A DNA stretch of 64,000 bases from Latilactobacillus sakei subsp. sakei DSM 20017 = JCM 1157. GTDB taxonomy: Bacteria; Bacillota; Bacilli; Lactobacillales; Lactobacillaceae. The DNA lies in the NCBI RefSeq assembly GCF_002370355.1, contig NZ_AP017929.1, positions 1,798,001 to 1,862,000 of the forward strand. The letters are read 5' to 3'. The notes under the pieces were generated by a model. That model had not been told where the DNA came from. It did not search any database and saw only the letters and a program-made list of their open reading frames with translations. Shown here one piece after another: positions 63,319 to 64,000 of this stretch. How positions within the stretch are numbered: the stretch's first letter is position 1; each line of letters opens with the position of its first letter. Both the position numbers and the translations under genes were made by a program.

Positions 63319-64000
63319 AACTTTAATAAAATCCGTCCCTGTGAATGCCCATTTTTCGAATCAAAATGGGCTTTTTTAATATCCTCAAAATTATATTCAG
63401 CCTGAATATGAGCGCGCAATTGATGATTGGCAAGCATTGCCAATAGTTGTTGATAACCATTAATACCGACTGAACCATTGCTAAATTCAAAGTGCTGGTT
63501 TATTTTCATAGGACGAAAAAATGGGATTGATAAGGATAGAATGGCTAATGTCTCATACTGCTGACTAATTAAAGTTAATAAATCTTGTTGACCAACCGTA
63601 TCGATCACCTTATTAGGCTGCGGAACATTTCGCAATTGTTGGCGTAAATCAGTCTGATAATTCAAGACATAATCGGCACCTAGCGTCCTAACAAAGGCGA
63701 GATTATTAGAACTGGCTAACGCAATCACTGTTGCCCCTGCCAATTTCAACAGCTGCACTAAATAGGTTCCCACACCTCCTGAAGCACCGGTAACCAAAAC
63801 AATGTCGTTTTTGTTAATCCAACTTTTTTGCACCGCGTGTAGTGCCGCATCGCCACCGCCAATTAATGTCGTAGCCGCTTGTAAAGTGACATTTTGTGGC
63901 ACCTTGAATAATAACGGTGGTACTTGCGAATTGATTATTGTTTTGGCAGCACCGTTAGGTTGAATACCAATCACTGCGCGTCCCACTAATTTCTGATTAC
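63315..64000 (-). CDS. quinone oxidoreductase-like zinc-independent MDR protein (5' end outside window)
   Basis: At least 223 residues; the frame is open to the window edge (codons for NQKLVG precede GRAVIG), so the N-terminus is missing. NADPH-binding VTGASGGVGTYLVQLLKLAGA is typical of the QOR/zeta-crystallin group of medium-chain reductases. Zinc ligands are absent in the visible part. The 3' end contains the terminator of the converging regulator gene. Confidence 0.85.
   Translation of the reverse strand, partial: NQKLVGRAVIGIQPNGAAKTIINSQVPPLLFKVPQNVTLQAATTLIGGGDAALHAVQKSWINKNDIVLVTGASGGVGTYLVQLLKLAGATVIALASSNNLAFVRTLGADYVLNYQTDLRQQLRNVPQPNKVIDTVGQQDLLTLISQQYETLAILSLSIPFFRPMKINQHFEFSNGSVGINGYQQLLAMLANHQLRAHIQAEYNFEDIKKAHFDSKNGHSQGRILLKF
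63347..63377 (+). terminator. plus-strand terminator embedded in the oxidoreductase coding sequence
   Basis: GCCCATTTT-tcgaatc-AAAATGGGC then TTTTTT, a good Rho-independent terminator for the regulator gene ending at 63318, inside the minus-strand oxidoreductase codons. Confidence 0.75.

Overview
The window is about 64 kb of chromosome from a low-GC lactic acid bacterium. The Firmicute-type trmB/ytmP, hit/ecsAB, prsA and yhaMNO neighbourhoods, the cggR-gapA-pgk-tpiA-eno operon, a Csc/WxL surface cluster, an LpdBCD-type decarboxylase and a sakacin/plantaricin-type quorum-sensing region together suggest Latilactobacillus (Lactobacillus) sakei or a close relative such as L. curvatus. The species is inferred from gene content and protein character; no database was searched. 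No IS element, prophage, CRISPR array or rRNA was seen. There is one tRNA, tRNA-Arg(CCG).

Layout. 0-11.6 kb: housekeeping genes (trmB, a ytmP-like kinase, ecsAB, hit, prsA, yhaM, yhaN, yhaO, a UPF0342 gene). 11.7-14.8 kb: a class A penicillin-binding protein and a pseudouridine synthase. 14.9-18.4 kb: an OpuC-type osmoprotectant ABC transporter. 18.6-24.2 kb: an ArgR regulator divergent from a four-gene surface cluster (large WxL protein, small LPQTS-anchored protein, WxL protein, DUF916/DUF3324 membrane protein). 25-30.6 kb: the lower-glycolysis operon with its CggR operator and promoter. 31-35.1 kb: a dipeptidase and a membrane-bound glycerophosphodiesterase. 35.2-38.6 kb: an LpdC/UbiX/LpdD decarboxylase operon behind a LysR regulator. 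38.8-44.2 kb: a frameshifted DUF554 gene, small membrane-protein genes, an NADH-oxidase-like flavoprotein, a CPBP protease and threonine dehydratase.

44.3-50.6 kb is the most interesting part. A complete HPK10-type histidine kinase and LytTR response regulator are surrounded by small membrane and bacteriocin-immunity-type genes. Three transcription units on the minus strand begin with nearly the same promoter: two ACGTT-containing direct repeats spaced 21 bp, a T-run, and a CATAAT -10 element 30-31 bp further on. I found no ordinary double-glycine bacteriocin or pheromone precursor, so this looks like an immunity-only regulon. A short peptide ORF just upstream of the kinase gene is a possible signal or the remnant of one.

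50.6-60.2 kb holds two further ABC exporter/regulator modules (ABC plus LytTR/DUF3021, and ABC plus DesK-type kinase/LuxR-type regulator), ohr, an OppA-like binding protein and a frameshifted DUF6506 gene. 60.3-64 kb: 3-methyladenine DNA glycosylase, a zinc alcohol dehydrogenase with a cre site on its promoter, an Rgg/PlcR-like regulator and a quinone-oxidoreductase-like gene cut by the right edge.

A structured intergenic element recurs in the window. Two full copies (about 1.2 and 24.8 kb) share compensating base changes in their stems, and three partial copies occur. All lie between a gene's stop codon and its terminator.
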